A stretch of 64,000 nucleotides of DNA from Entrophospora sp. SA101 (GCA_958430865.1 CAUDNR010002224.1:127515-191514); one strand, 5' to 3'. Shown: positions 26,101 to 38,737, counted from the first letter of the stretch. Program-made: numbers and translations. Notes: generated by a model from the sequence alone, not told the origin.

Positions 26101-29100
26101 TTCCCTAATCTAAACCAAGAAGAAGCTTTAACCAGACCAATTTTATACTCAAACTGGTTGTCCAAATTTTATATACCAGTACAACGTGATGATTTACGTG
26201 ATTATGTCAAGGCTAGACTTAAAGTATTTTATGAAGAAGAATTGGATGTTCCACTTGTGTTATTTAATGATGTATTAGATCATGTATTAAGAATTGATCG
26301 TGTGTTCCGTCAGATGCAAGGACATTTACTTTTAATTGGTGTGAGTGGTTCTGGTAAAACAACACTATCTAGATTTGTTGCTTGGATGAATGGTCTAAGT
26401 GTTTTCCAAATCAAAGCACATAATAAATATACTGGTGATGATTTTGATGAGGATTTGAGAACAGTGTTAAGACGTTGTGGTTGCAAGGCAGAAAAGATTT
26501 GCTTTATTATGGATGAATCTAATGTATTAGATTCTGGATTTTTGGAACGTATGAATACGCTTTTGGCTAATGCTGAAGTTCCAGGTTTATTTGAAGGTGA
26601 TGAATTCAACACATTGATGACAAGTTGTAAAGAAGGTGCTCAAAAGGAAGGCTTGATGTTAGATTCAAATGAAGAGTTGTACAAATGGTTCACACAACAA
26701 GTGATGAAAAATTTACATGTTGTATTTACAATGAATCCCCCAGAAGGTGGTTTAGCTTCACGTGCGGCAACTTCGCCTGCTTTGTTCAATCGTTGTGTGC
26801 TTGATTGGTTCGGTGATTGGTCAGATCAAGCTTTCTTCCAAGTTGGTATTGAATTTACTCAAAGTTTAGATTTAGATCTACCTAGTTATTCTCCTCCATC
26901 CAACTTCCCAGTTGTATATCGCGGGTTATCATCCTCACCAATACATCGTCATGCTCTTGTGAATGCATTTGTGTATGTTCATCAGTCACTTTATGAAATC
27001 AATGCCAAGTTGAGTAAACGCCAAGGAAAATATAATTATGTTACTCCTCGTCATTACTTAGATTTCATTAATCAGTATGTAAGATTATTCAATGAGAAAC
27101 GTGAAGATTTAGAAGAACAACAACGTCATTTAAATATTGGTTTAGAGAAATTAAGAGATACCGTGATTAAAGTAGAAGAATTGAAAAAGAGTTTGAGTAT
27201 CAAAGAAAAAGAATTAGAGAGAAAAGATAAGGAAGCCAATGAAAAATTGAACAAAATGGTTAAGGATAAAGAAATAGCAGAAATAAATGAAAAGGAATCC
27301 AGACAACTTCAAAAAGTTGTCGAGATTCAAAACAAGGAAATTGAGGAAAGAAGAGCTGTTGTATTGAGAGATATTGCAAATGCACAACCTGCTGTTGAGG
27401 AAGCCAAGAAAAGTGTACAAGGTATTAAGAAACAGCAACTTACTGAAGTGCGTTCAATGGCAAATCCACCAGAAGCGGTGAAACTTGCTATGACATCTGT
27501 ATGTACTATACTTGGGTTTAAAATTGATACTTGGAAAGGTGTACAAGGTGTTATTCGTAGAGACGATTTTATTACTAGCATTGTAAATTTTGATACAGAC
27601 AAAAACATGACCAAATCTCTTAGAGATACAATGAGAAATGATTATCTTAGCAAACCACAATACAATTATGAAACGGTTAATAGAGCTAGTAAAGCTTGTG
27701 GTCCATTGGTCAAATGGGTAGAAGCTCAAGTCAATTATTCAACAATTTTAGATTCTGTTGGTCCATTACGTAAAGAAGTAGATGATTTAGAACAAAAATT
27801 ACAAGAACTTAAAGCCAAATTGGAAGCACTTGATCAAACGATTAAGGATACGGTGAAGCAGATTGCAGTCTATAAAGAAGAATATACTGTTTTGATGACA
27901 GAAAGAGGAGAAATCAAAAATGAAATGATACAAGTGAAAAACAAGGTTGATCGTAGTTTGAAACTTCTTGACAGTTTATCGTCAGAAAAAGGAAGATGGG
28001 AAAGTGGTAGTCAAACATTTGAGACACAAATGGGTACTATTGTTGGTGATGTATTGCTTTCAGCAGGATTCCTTGCTTATGGTGGTTACTTTGATCAACA
28101 ATATCGTGAAATTTTATTAAATAAATGGACAAATCATCTTGTCAGTGCCAATATTCAATTCAAATCAGACATATCATTGACTGAATATTTATCATCAGCT
28201 GATGATAGACTTTCATGGCAAGAAAATTCACTTCCAGCAGATGATCTTTGTACAGAAAATGCTATTATGCTTAAACGTTTTAACAGATATCCACTTATTA
28301 TTGATCCATCAGGTCAAGCATCAGCATTTTTGATGAATGAGTTTAAAGATAAAAAGATTACTATAACCAGCTTCTTGGATGATTCATTTATCAAGAATTT
28401 AGAAAGTGCTCTTCGTTTTGGTAATCCATTACTTATCCAAGATGTAGAACATTTAGATCCTATTCTTAATGCAGTATTAAATAAAGAATTGAGGCGTACT
28501 GGTGGTCGTGTATTGATTCGTTTAGGTGGACAAGACATAGATTTCTCGCCGTCATTTACACTCTTCCTTTCAACTCGTGATCCGTCAATTAATTTCCCAC
28601 CGGATGTGTGCAGTAGAGTCACTTTTGTTAACTTTACAGTAACACGTGGCAGTTTACAAAGTCAATGTCTCAATCAAGTCCTTAAGGTTGAAAGGCCTGA
28701 TACAGATAAAAAAAGAACAGACGTAATTAAACTTCAAGGAGAATTCAGATTAAAATTAAGACATCTTGAGAAATCTTTATTGCAAGCTTTAAATGAATCT
28801 AAAGGAAATATTTTGGATGATAATAAAGTTTTAGACACATTGGAAACATTGAAGAAGGAAGCTGCAGAAATTACAAGTAAAGTCGAGGAAACTGAAGGTG
28901 TTATGCAAGAAGTCGAACAAGTAACTGCAGAGTATACACCACTTGCACAAGCATGTAGTTATGTCTTCTTTGTGATGGAACAAATGAATTTATTGCATCA
29001 CTTTTATCAATTTTCACTTGAATATTTCAATGAAATTTTCCAATTTATTCTTCGTGAAAATCCAAATCTTAAAGATGTTACTGATAATAGTGAAAGGTTA

Positions 29101-31917
29101 AGAATTCTTATGAAAGATCTTTTCAATGTTACATTTTATAGAGTTTCTCGTGCCCTATTACATGAAGATTATGTTACCTTTGCAATTTTATTAGCACAAG
29201 TCAAACTTCGTAATGAATCCAATCAATTGGATGAAACTGAATATGATTTCTTATTGAGTGGTGGTGATGTAGTGCCTGGATCCAAAGCTAGTGCACGGGA
29301 ATTAGGTTTACCAGAAGGATTGTTTGATAGTGATCAACTATGTCGTATCAAAGAATTCTCAACTCTCAAATGTTTCTCGGGTCTTACCAAACATATTGCA
29401 AATAATGAAGAAGAATGGCAGGAATTTTTTGACGCTGATGCAGCCGAAAAACATATTCCAGTTTGTTGGGATAGTTCATTACCACGTAATTGTTATTATT
29501 ATCATTATTCTATTTATCTATTTTGATTTTATATATATACTTAAATAAATTATATTTGTTTTATATAGCTATTATTATACAATTAAGAAAAATGTTGATT
29601 GTCAAATGTTTCAGATCTGATAGGCTTTTATCAACTATTAGTGAATTTGTAGCAATTGCATTTGATCCAGGATTTATTGCCCAAGCAGAGTTAGATCTTA
29701 AGGAAATGGTTTTGGATGAAATTCAACCAAGCACACCTATATCATTATGTTCAGTTCCTGGATATGATGCAAGTTACCGTGTAGACAATCTTGTAGCAGA
29801 ACTTAATATTAAATGTAAATCAGTTGCAATGGGATCACAAGAAGGATTTACGTTAGCAGATCAAGCTATTGCAGCATCAGTTAAAAATGGTGAATGGGTA
29901 TTGTTGAAGAATGTACATCTTGCACCATCATGGCTTGGACATTTAGAAAAGAAATTACATAGTATGAAACCAAATAGAAATTTCAGATTGTTCCTTACCA
30001 TGGAAACAAATCCAAAAGTACCAGTGAATTTATTACGTCTATCTCGTGTCTTGATGTTTGAACCACCACCAGGAATTAAAGCTAATCTTCACGAATCACT
30101 TAAAAGCATACCAGCCAGCCGTATTTCCAAAGGCCCAACCGAAAGAGTTCGTTTATACTTTTTACTTTCGTGGTTACACGCAATTGTTCAAGAAAGACTT
30201 CGATATGTACCACTTGGTTGGACAAAGATTTATGAATTCAATGATTCTGATCAAGATTTTGCATTCAATACTATTGATGCATGGTTGGATTCAGTTGCTC
30301 AAGGCAGAGCAAATATAGCACCTGAAAAAATACCATGGGATGCTATTCGTATATTAATATCAATAGTAGCTTATGGTGGTCGTATTGACAATGAATTTGA
30401 TAAACGGCTATTAGAGAATTTTGTAAACAATTTATTTACACCAACTTCATATGATCTAGACTTTCCACTTGTAATATCAGAAGAGGACAATAAATTGGTG
30501 ATACCTGAAGGATCTAAAATTGATCAATTCATGGAATGGGTTAACAAATTACCGGATCGTGAGCCACCAGTATGGTTAGGATTACAAAGTAATGCTGAAA
30601 GAGTGCTAGCAACCACACAAGGTAATTTTATCTATAATATTTTATGAATATATTTTTATGGTAGTGAGGGTGTTTGTTTTAATTAATAAGTGGCTTTTTG
30701 TGATTAACTTGACGTTAAATGTAATAATTAATGAATAATATTTAGCAAATGCGATGCTTGTTAAGATTTGTAAGATGAAGAGTTTATCTGACGATGATGA
30801 AGTTGCATATACTCAAGAATCAAGTTCACAATCATCTGCAGCATCATTACAACCAGCTTGGATGAGAGCATTATTTACTACAGTAGACAATTGGTTGAAG
30901 TCATTACCAGAGGTAAGGCCCGAATTAATTGAAAAAAAAATTAAAGACTAGTTTTCCAATAAATAATTAAATAATTGATCATTCTATGTGTGCGCATTTT
31001 GATTTTAATAGAAATTGAAGCCAATGAATCGTACTGCAGAAAGTATCAAGAATCCATTATTTAGATTCTTTGACCGTGAAAATCAAATTGGACGTAGCCT
31101 TTTAAAGAAAATAAGACAAGATTTAGATGACATTAAATTAGTTTGTGAAGGAGAATTGAAACAAACAAATCATTTGCGTATGTTACTTAATTGCTTAACA
31201 AAAGGTTAGTAACAAATTCATATATAATTTATATTATTTTTTTTATATATTGATTTTTTGTTTAACATATTTAAAATTATAAATGAATGAATAGGTATGA
31301 TACCAGATCATTGGAAAAAATATAAAGTACCTAGATCGGTTTCTTTGAATCATTGGATTGCAGATTTCAAGAGTCGTTTACAGCAACTTGAAGAGATAAC
31401 AAAGGAGAGCGACTATACTAGTTTAGAAGTATGGCTAGGTGGACTTTTTATGCCTGAGGCATACATTACAGCTACACGACAAGCAGTAGCACAAAAACAC
31501 AAATGGTCACTTGAAGAATTAAGATTAGAATTTGATTTAAATACTGCAGGATCACCAGATTCATTCACAGTATCAGGTATTATTTATTTACCTAAATTAA
31601 GCATCTATTTTATTTAATATTTAATTATTTAATTATTTAATTTTTCTTAATTTTTTATTTTAGGCGTAAGACTTGCAGGAGCACAATATCAAAACAAACA
31701 AATTCAAATTGTAGCGAATCCGATGATCAAATTAGAATTATCACAAATTCGGTGGGTATTAAAGACGGAAGTAGCTGAAACTAATGAAAACACTGTCAAT
31801 CTTCCTGTGTACCTTAACGAAGACAGAAGTGATTTATTGTTTGCTGTTAACGTTGATGCCAAACCTTCTGAAAAGAAAATGATTGCTCAGCGTGGCATTG
31901 CAGTAATTGTTTATTAA
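14159..31917 (+). CDS. Cytoplasmic dynein heavy chain, 25 exons, with an intein in the AAA1 P-loop
   Basis: This is the motor subunit of cytoplasmic dynein, which drives minus-end transport along microtubules. Exons: 14159-14417, 14515-14996, 15063-15300, 15400-15492, 15613-15739, 15842-16496, 16597-16899, 17015-17635, 17721-18117, 18217-18948, 19039-19715, 19810-21139, 21300-21303, 21401-21402, 21488-22862, 22972-22976, 23066-23332, 23419-23860, 23941-24396, 24477-29491, 29569-30621, 30746-30912, 31012-31204, 31295-31576, 31664-31917. They sum to 5,143 codons in frame. The start has an in-frame TAG just upstream. Walker A motifs are AAA1 GPAGTGK|T (K1977 before the intein), AAA2 GPSGSGKT (~2729), AAA3 GPPGSGKT (~3101) and AAA4 GVSGSGKT (~3443). 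The AAA1 Walker B is GCFDEFNRL. The coiled-coil stalk and microtubule-binding domain fall at about 27080-28010. The C-terminal domain is complete, unlike the shortened yeast Dyn1. Without the intein the protein is 4,691 aa. The first splice (donor GTTATT) is the least certain; the exon 20/21 junction is moderately certain. Confidence 0.95.
21300..22976 (+). other. Micro-exon cluster coding the dynein AAA1 P-loop (4, 2 and 5 nt exons)
   Basis: The upstream exon ends ..SPFG plus one base at 21139, before a GC-AG intron (donor GCAAGT). The next coding pieces are CCGC (21300-21303; acceptor ACAG, donor GTAAGT) and AG (21401-21402; acceptor ATAG, donor GTAAGG). Then comes the intein-bearing exon (21488-22862; donor GTATGT), followed by CAAAG (22972-22976; acceptor ATAG, donor GTAATC), then 23066. 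Joined, they give PAGTGK, the intein, then TESVKALG, which is exactly the conserved dynein sequence in the correct phase. Introns are 160, 97, 85, 109 and 89 nt. Reading any of these introns through breaks the motif. Confidence 0.88.
21499..22851 (+). other. Intein (451 aa) inserted between Lys and Thr of the AAA1 Walker A motif; endonuclease motifs degenerate
   Basis: This is a protein-splicing element translated within dynein. It begins with Cys1 ([13 protein letters not shown], block A). Block B is [12 protein letters not shown] with N65 and H68, the same N-x-x-H layout as the yeast VMA1 intein. It ends YYGFTVDG...LTVTHN (blocks F/G) with His450-Asn451 and Thr as the +1 residue, so all class 1 splicing residues are present. 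Two LAGLIDADG-type helices are recognisable: LIGAWIAGG (207-215) and LGGLLDAGG (314-322). The acidic residue at position 8 is Gly214 and Gly321 respectively, so DNA cleavage is probably lost. The +1 Thr is the Walker A Thr, so an unspliced product would lack an AAA1 ATP site. Confidence 0.93.
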
Positions 31918-33338
31918 AAATTCATCCAATTTTAACTAATAGATTTTTAATAGCTAATGTGTGTGTGATTATTATTTATTGCGAGCAGTAATAGAATTAT
32001 TTATTATTTATTTTTAATTAATTAATTAATTTTATGTGGACATTATTAGATTTTATTTAAAATTATTATTTTATGTTGAATAAAAAAAATTTATAAAATT
32101 TATATAATTCGCGAGTTCCAGTGACCGTGAGATTCACGTGAATATTCGATCTTAAAATAAAACTAGTGATTAGAATTTTATGAATTAGACATCTCATCTA
32201 GAGAATTCAAATGGTAGTTGTTTTTATCCAAAACAGACAGATATTGTCTGAGTTGTGGTAATTTCAGTTAATTTGATACGTTTTTTCTCATGATATGTAT
32301 ACTTTATTAATTCATATGGAATTTCCTTATCTATAGATCAAATACATGTAATGTTAATTTGAAATTTGATACATTTTTTCTCATGATACGGAAAATTGCG
32401 AATTTCCGTATTAGTAATACATTTGATACCATTGTCCTTAATTTGTAAAGAGTTAACAAATAAATAAATTGATAAATTTCATCACCCAAGTAATAAACCC
32501 TTGGTGCGTCCCCGCTTGTTCCTTGTGCATGAATTTGAAATCTGTGTGAATTTCGTACCCAAACTCTCGCACCACTCACACAAATTTGATCCCATGCAGA
32601 ATTGTTCCCTAAAAGTCATTGAAAAAAAAATAAAATGAGCAAATCTGATATTGATGATTACATGTGTCAGATTTGATTAAGTTTCCTCTGCAACACGCAG
32701 TTACATGCTAAATGCTATTGCAACCCATAACTGCGGAGCCGCCCCTACCACAGTTATGGGCCCCCCGCATGTTGAAAGACTTCAGACAAGTGAAAGGCTT
32801 TAACAGCCTCCTTGACAATAATGTCAATAATGCAATACCATCATAAACCTGAGGGCCCTGGACCTCCCCTGAAGTTCAATTGCATTTATATCGTTGAGGG
32901 ACAAAGTCAGATTAGCCTTATGTGCTCAAGGAATAAGAAATGGTTTAACTATAAGCTTCCAGTAATCAAAATTGTATATTAAATTGTTTGGTGTTTCCGT
33001 GTTTCCAAATTGTCCAAGTATCTATGAGATAGAGATCTCTAATTGAATTATGTTAATTAATAAATTATTTATTTTAAGATATTTTAAAATTGTTAAAGGT
33101 TTTATTTATATTTGGTAATTTATTATGAAAGTATGGAATTGAATTTCATGATTCCAGGTAAAGATGGAAACTGCAATTAGCCATAATTCAATTTTCATAT
33201 GCCACAACTGCAACTGCAATTCAATTTTTATATGCTGCAATTAATTGAGGAGCCATCTTTAATTCCAGGACATACCAAATTCAAATGTGATGGTAGCTTT
33301 GGTTTTATAAAAAAACTTTATAAGGAAACAAGGGTAGA
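31918..33338. other. Intergenic region downstream of dynein, repeat-like
   Basis: No gene is supported. TCACGTGA occurs at 32134-32141. A GC-richer block around 32680-32960 contains a short imperfect inverted pair (CCATAACTG at 32725 and CAGTTATGG ending 32759) and several C/G runs unlike the flanks. This suggests an inserted repeat of unknown class. Confidence 0.35.
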
Positions 33339-33447
33339 CCCTATAAAAAATTTGGCATGGAAATGTATGGAAAAACTGTACAGAATTTATATGGAACCTG
33401 AAATTCACATTTTTCCATACATTTTCCATACCAAATTTTTTATAGGG
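33339..33447. mobile_element. Foldback MITE-like element, ~109 bp
   Basis: The left arm begins CCCTATAAAAAATTTGG and runs on through ATGTATGGAAAAA to 33375. The right arm (33410-33447) is its near-perfect inverse, ending TTTTTTATAGGG. A spacer of about 34 bp separates them. Such long arms with almost no core are typical of foldback elements or short MITEs. No coding function is present. Confidence 0.6.
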
Positions 33448-34668
33448 AGAGTGTGTATATCATGTGGTTGATGTGGTAAAAAGATCTAGTCCAGCCGGAT
33501 TGAATAAAACTCAATGCTGTGAAGGTGGAAAGGGTTTTCAATGCTTGGATATCAAATTTTAAGAAACCAGAAATATCAACTTTTTCTTTTTGAAACATCT
33601 ATTCTTGGTACAGTGAAAGTTCAAAAAGTTGCTAATGGACCTTCTACTGAATTCAATTTATTGAAAACCAAGAAAGCCAACATTTTTGAAGAGATTAAAG
33701 CTCTATCTATTTTAGTGTTAACACCATCTCCTTTGGACTACAAAAGGCAAGCCATTTGTGAAAGATTAATACAAAGATGTTACTTGCCCAAGTCCAATCC
33801 ATACTGTTAATGAAAAAAATATTTAGAATAAAATCACCTCCATGACTTTGTCACTAATTAATTTGTCCCTTGCTGGCATTAAGTTTAATAAATTTAATCT
33901 TTCAATGAATATTCCACTTTTTAAAGTAAAAAAATGTTTTTTTAAAGTTAATTTGCATATAAACTTAAAGCCTTGTTGAGTTGCATTATTAATGAATTTA
34001 GGATGAAAATTTTAAATTAGACAATTTCGTGATTTTTATGAAAACTTTGAGCTTAGTGAAACCTTCAAAACTCCATTGAATAATGGATTACGTCATTAAG
34101 CAAGTCCACTTAAAATATCTTGAATTGTATATGATTAAAATTTGAGAAAATTTGATCAAGTATAGACAACAAAACGTAAAGCCTTAAAATTTGCATTTTG
34201 TCAACTTTATTAAGTATTTTATTATTATATAATAATAATAAAATTACGAGGTGGTCAGATATATTTTTAAACCCTTTTCACGAACTAATTTATGCCAACA
34301 CCATATTGTAGATATATGTAACCTGTTACGTTGAGCATATTTTATTAATGAAATAATACACATCACAATGAAGAAATTTGACCTTTATTACATGTAAAGA
34401 TTCCGATTGAAAATTCGCTTTTTTAAACTATTTGCTAAATGTTTCCATTAATATCATGCCAAACCTTTCGAAGCTTTTGTAATTTAGATATTTTGATATC
34501 AAGTACAGGTCTACTTGGTAAAGTAAAAAAGGCTTTATTTAAGAAAACGTTACTTTTTAGTAAGGACTCCGTTCATTTGACGTTACACAAATCTGGTGGT
34601 CGGATATTTATGGCAGGTGAGTGTATAAAAAAATAAGTTCAAAATAATCAAGATAACAATTGATAATA
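33448..34668. other. Intergenic region; one uncertain reading frame
   Basis: A frame at 33541-33810 (89 codons, starting MLGYQILRNQKYQLFLFETS) has plausible composition but no motif I recognise and no clear neighbouring exon, so it is not called as a gene. The remainder is AT-rich. The last few hundred bases should hold the promoter of the NAC alpha gene; I see no definable element. Confidence 0.35.
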
Positions 34669-35760
34669 ATGTCAGATATTCCTATTAAAACAGAAGAAAA
34701 AAATAATGATAATACAATAATTCAAGAAAGCGAAGAAAATGCTAATAAAGATAGTAAAATTGTAGAAGAGGAAAGTATAAAACAAGATGATAATGATAAA
34801 AAATCGGCAACCACCGCCACCATTACTACTAGTGGTGATACCGGTACTGCTAAAAAAAATGCAACAGTTGAAAGTGGGGAGGACTCAGATTTAGATGACG
34901 ATGATATTCCCGAGCTAGCAGAAGAACAAGGAGTATTACCACCTGATATTTCATCATTGAATATTGAAAATATTCTTGGCGGTGGTGGTGGTGGTGGTTC
35001 TGCAAAAAATCAAACTCGTGGAGAGAAAAAAGCTCGAAAAGCAATGCAAAAGTTGGGATTGGTACCTGTTCCTGGTATCACTAGAGTTACAATCAAAAGA
35101 GCAAAAAATGTAAGATTGAAATTATCAATTAATTAACATATTAAAGAATTATTATTTATTTATTGAATATTATTAATTAACAATTCTTTAAATATTCTTT
35201 TTTATATTATTTAGATGCTTTTTGTTGTTTCTAATGCTGACGTTTACAAATCATCGAATTCTGATTGTTACATTGTATTTGGTGAGGCCAAGGTCGAAGA
35301 CCTCAATTCTCAAGCTCAAGCAAATGCTGCGCAACAATTTCAGAATTCTGCAGAAACTACAACTGCTGCTGCTACATCTAAAGAAATCGTTAAAGTCGAA
35401 GAATCAATCGAAGAAGATTCAACGGCTATTGATGAAACCAATGTAGAAGCTAAAGATATTGAATTGGTTATGCAACAGACTGTAAGTATAGAAGTAAGGA
35501 GTAGTAAAGGAAGAAGAGGTTTAGGGATGAATTATGAGGTTGGAAAAGTAAAACTTTATTTATTTATACATTTATTTATTATTTTTAGAACTGTTCTCGT
35601 GCTAGAGCTGTTAAAGCTCTAAAGAATAACAAAAATGATATCATTAATGCTATTATGGTAATGTGATAATATGTTATATTATAATATGGTAGATATATAT
35701 TGCAATGTGAATTATTAATTTATTAATTTATTAATTTTTTTTTTATAGGCATTACAATAA
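34669..35760 (+). CDS. EGD2: Nascent polypeptide-associated complex subunit alpha
   Basis: NAC alpha pairs with the beta subunit (BTF3/EGD1) at the ribosome exit tunnel and shields nascent chains. Four exons (34669-35109, 35215-35481, 35589-35657, 35749-35760) join to 262 codons plus stop. The start is chosen because an in-frame TAA lies 15 nt upstream. The N-terminal ~100 residues are acidic and low-complexity with a seven-Gly run. The NAC domain follows at about 117-180, with [27 protein letters not shown] and then [11 protein letters not shown] and [13 protein letters not shown]-terminal UBA domain (about 223-262) has [18 protein letters not shown] and [11 protein letters not shown]. The last coding exon is only 12 nt (GCATTACAATAA). 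The gene converges on the amino acid transporter, 84 bp away. The family call is firm; the symbol is the yeast name. Confidence 0.93.
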
Positions 35761-35765
35761 TATCC

Positions 35766-35768
<3 letters not shown>

Positions 35769-35802
<34 letters not shown>
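35769..35802. repeat. (TA)n microsatellite between convergent genes
   Basis: About 17 uninterrupted TA units lie in the 84 bp between the NAC alpha and transporter stop codons, in the presumed overlapping 3' untranslated regions. Confidence 0.9.
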
Positions 35803-35807
<5 letters not shown>

Positions 35808-35844
35808 AATTAAATAATTTATAATTTTATTTGCTATAATTTAT

Positions 35845-37563
35845 TTATTTATAAATGTCATTATATATTGAGATGATAGCATCACAACTTCCAATTATTG
35901 CAATTGTTATTGAAAACATTAAAGTAAATATTATCCAAACTTTTTCACAATTTTTATTTTCCAATTTACTCCATCCAAAAAACCTCAACCATAACAATAA
36001 TGGCATAACAACCAATAATGTGCCATTAGCCAATGCACCTAATAATGACATAACATCAGCAAAATAAGGTATTGATATTGCAATATAAACTTCCATGGCA
36101 GCAGTTACAATACGTAACAATGACCGATAAATGAATTCTCGTAGTCGACCCAATTTATTCTCGTTGATATTAAAATAATTTTCTAATTCCAATGAGGATG
36201 CTGTCTGATAAATTGGCAATGCAAATATCACATGTAGTGTTATTGATATTATTATAATGTTGATTAATATTCCATCAGGTAAATTTAAATAAATTGGTGA
36301 TTTGACATTATTTCCATAAGTTAAATAACCAAAAAATCCAATTATTAGATATAACATTGTAATTGTAAACATTGAATATGAGAGTACTTTTGGCCAGTTT
36401 TGTGGTTTTTTCATGCTAAATAAATTAGAGGAGCAGAAAATTGTTAATTAATTAATCAATTAATCACAAATGAATTGATTGAATATTTAATTACCTTGCT
36501 TCAACATAAGGATAAACTATATTTCCACCATAACTAAAACTGACAGTTGCAAGTGAAATTGGTAAATATCTTATGATGACTATATCATGTAAATTCTCTC
36601 TGTTATCAGGATAATCAATAATTGAAATTATTGCCACAATAAACACAACCAAAATAACTGTCAACACTCCAAAAAGACTGAAATTTTTTTTTGATTAGAA
36701 AAAAATTAGAAAATTTTATAAACAAAGTTCTTTAAAAACATATGTACCTCAATAATGCAACATCTTTCATGGTTTTTAATAGTATGTATGGAATGCACAT
36801 TATACCTGCCACCAAATAAATCCAATTTTTCATTCCAAAATCAAATTTAGAAAATATCAATTGCAAATTATCACCAATCAATATCAAATAAAGTATTGGT
36901 GTGCCAACACTTATACAACTAGAGAAAAATCCAACCATCACTAATCCGATTCTACCAAATGCATCGTATGCTAATTCAGACATTGAATTCTTACGACTGC
37001 TCCTATTATATCAAATGCAGATGTTAAAAAATCAAAATACATGAAATTAACTGGATATTATTACATAACAAAATAGTTACCCATTGTAATATAAACATTC
37101 AATGAATTTTATATTTGCATAAGTTGTCATTACAGCTGCTAAAATCAAAAACAAGATGGTAATCCATCCACCTTGTTGTATAGCATAGGGAATGCCCAAA
37201 GTTCCTGCTCCTGCTACAATACACCTGAGATTATTTGGAAATTGAAAATTGAAGTTAATAATGCTTATTCACTAATAATAGTAATGATAATAATTATAAA
37301 ACTCACACACAACCAATAAATGCATTCCAATCAGATTCTTTCCCTCCTTTTCCCACTTCATTATTACTACCAATTTCATCAACAATCGAATAATCTTTTT
37401 CAAATAAAGTAATTTAGAAAGAATTAAAAATTAAATTAAATTAATATATCTAATATCTATCATATTAAAATATAAATTTATGTTAACTGTTTGGTATTGC
37501 TTCATAATTATAATTGTTATTATTATTTCCACTCAAAATGCTGGTTCTATTATTACTCATCAT
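35845..37563 (-). CDS. Amino acid transporter, AAAP/AVT family
   Basis: Six exons on the minus strand (37563-37488, 37394-37307, 37224-37081, 37002-36748, 36677-36495, 36415-35845) join to 438 codons plus stop. The soluble N-terminus starts MMSNNRTSILSG. It is followed by WNAFIGCVCIVAGAGTLGIP, the characteristic first helix of the amino acid/auxin permease superfamily with its G-x-G-x-L-G-I/L-P motif. At least nine further hydrophobic segments follow, including SFSYGGNIVYPYVEAS and IYQTASSLELENYF. Size and layout fit vacuolar AVT-type transporters that move neutral amino acids with protons. Membrane location and substrate are inferred from the family. All junctions keep frame and use GT-AG sites; the first donor (GTTAAC) is weak. 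The gene converges with NAC alpha. Confidence 0.88.
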
Positions 37564-38591
37564 TAATTTTTTTCTAAATAGAAAAATAAATAATTTTTTT
37601 TTATTCTATCATTTGATCTATTTATATCCCTATTTATAGAAAAAAAAGATTGATAATAATAACACACGATTACTTGGTATATATTTTTTTTATATGGATA
37701 ATCATCAATTTTAAAGACAAAGAAAATTTTTGCGGACACAATCAATCAATAACAACAATGGCTTATAATGCTCATGGTACAAGCGGTGAAAGCCGTTTAA
37801 ATCATAACACTAAATCTAATAAATGTAGATAAATAACACAAACTATAAAATTTAATTAAAAAGATTCATTAAAATTTTCAAATCTATTGATTTCTCTAGT
37901 AACTAACATATTGATATTAAAGCCCATATCCGATGGAGGTTTTAACTTTTCTAAATAAACCAATCACTTTCATCAAAAGTTTTCAGTAACTTTCTTGATT
38001 ATGAAAAAGTATTTGAATTTATATTTTCAGCCAACTATTTTACTTGTTCATGCAAACCCTGAAAACACAAAAGAATGTCCTGCAAAAATATACCATGAAA
38101 CTTAAAGCAAAGATAAAAATGTAATGCCCTGTGTGCCTCCAATGCAATCAAGTGTGTCGACGTAAATATTAAAAGTGGCATGGATGGTCTGTCTATGTCG
38201 CATCAAAGTATATCACACATTTATGGTTTTTGAGACTTTGTGTATCCTAGTAAATCAACGATTTTTGTCTCCACATTCTATATGTGCCGTCAGACTCAAG
38301 GTTTACCATTATAAATGACTCTATAATAATAGTATCCCCTAGATTTTCAAACGAACAAAACAATTTCACGATAATTATATAAAAACGGCAGCTTGGTGCC
38401 CTTTTGATTTATCAAATCATTTGTAAAACTACATAATGCAAAATCTTCGAGCTCCGAACAATCTTGTACTTGCAAAAGTATCAATTAAGAAAAGATCTTT
38501 TGCTTTTTTAAATCCATTTTTATTTTTTTTCGACAAAGATGTTGAAGAGTCAACTTGCAAATTATCAAAAAAAAATTTTCGTTACAATATA
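37564..38591. other. Intergenic region upstream of the transporter
   Basis: No gene is supported. It should include the transporter promoter on the minus strand, but no clear element is visible. The short frame at 38436-38648 runs into the adjacent MITE and is not called. Confidence 0.35.
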
Positions 38592-38737
38592 CAGTCAATT
38601 CTCTTTGTAACGGAGTGTAACGTCATTAAATGCTACCTTCACATATAAAATTCATTATAACGCGCGCGACTGGTAATTTAATTTTCATGTGTAATAAATA
38701 CCGTCATAGCAAGGTCCATTATAACGAGGCTTGACTG
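38592..38737. mobile_element. Pogo-like MITE, 146 bp, TA-flanked
   Basis: The left end is TA-CAGTCAATTCTCTTTGTAACG. The inverse complement of the right end is TA-CAGTCAAGCCTCGTTATAATG. Both carry the CAGTCAA..CTC terminal word shared with the elements at 2955 and 3134. TA flanks support a Tc1/mariner-pogo insertion. There is no coding sequence. Confidence 0.65.

Noticed and set aside
24466..29526. The 1,686-codon open frame as a separate gene
   Set aside because: It begins inside an intron; the true exon starts at 24477 after TTGCAG and carries dynein AAA2-AAA6 in order. It is exon 20 of the dynein gene.
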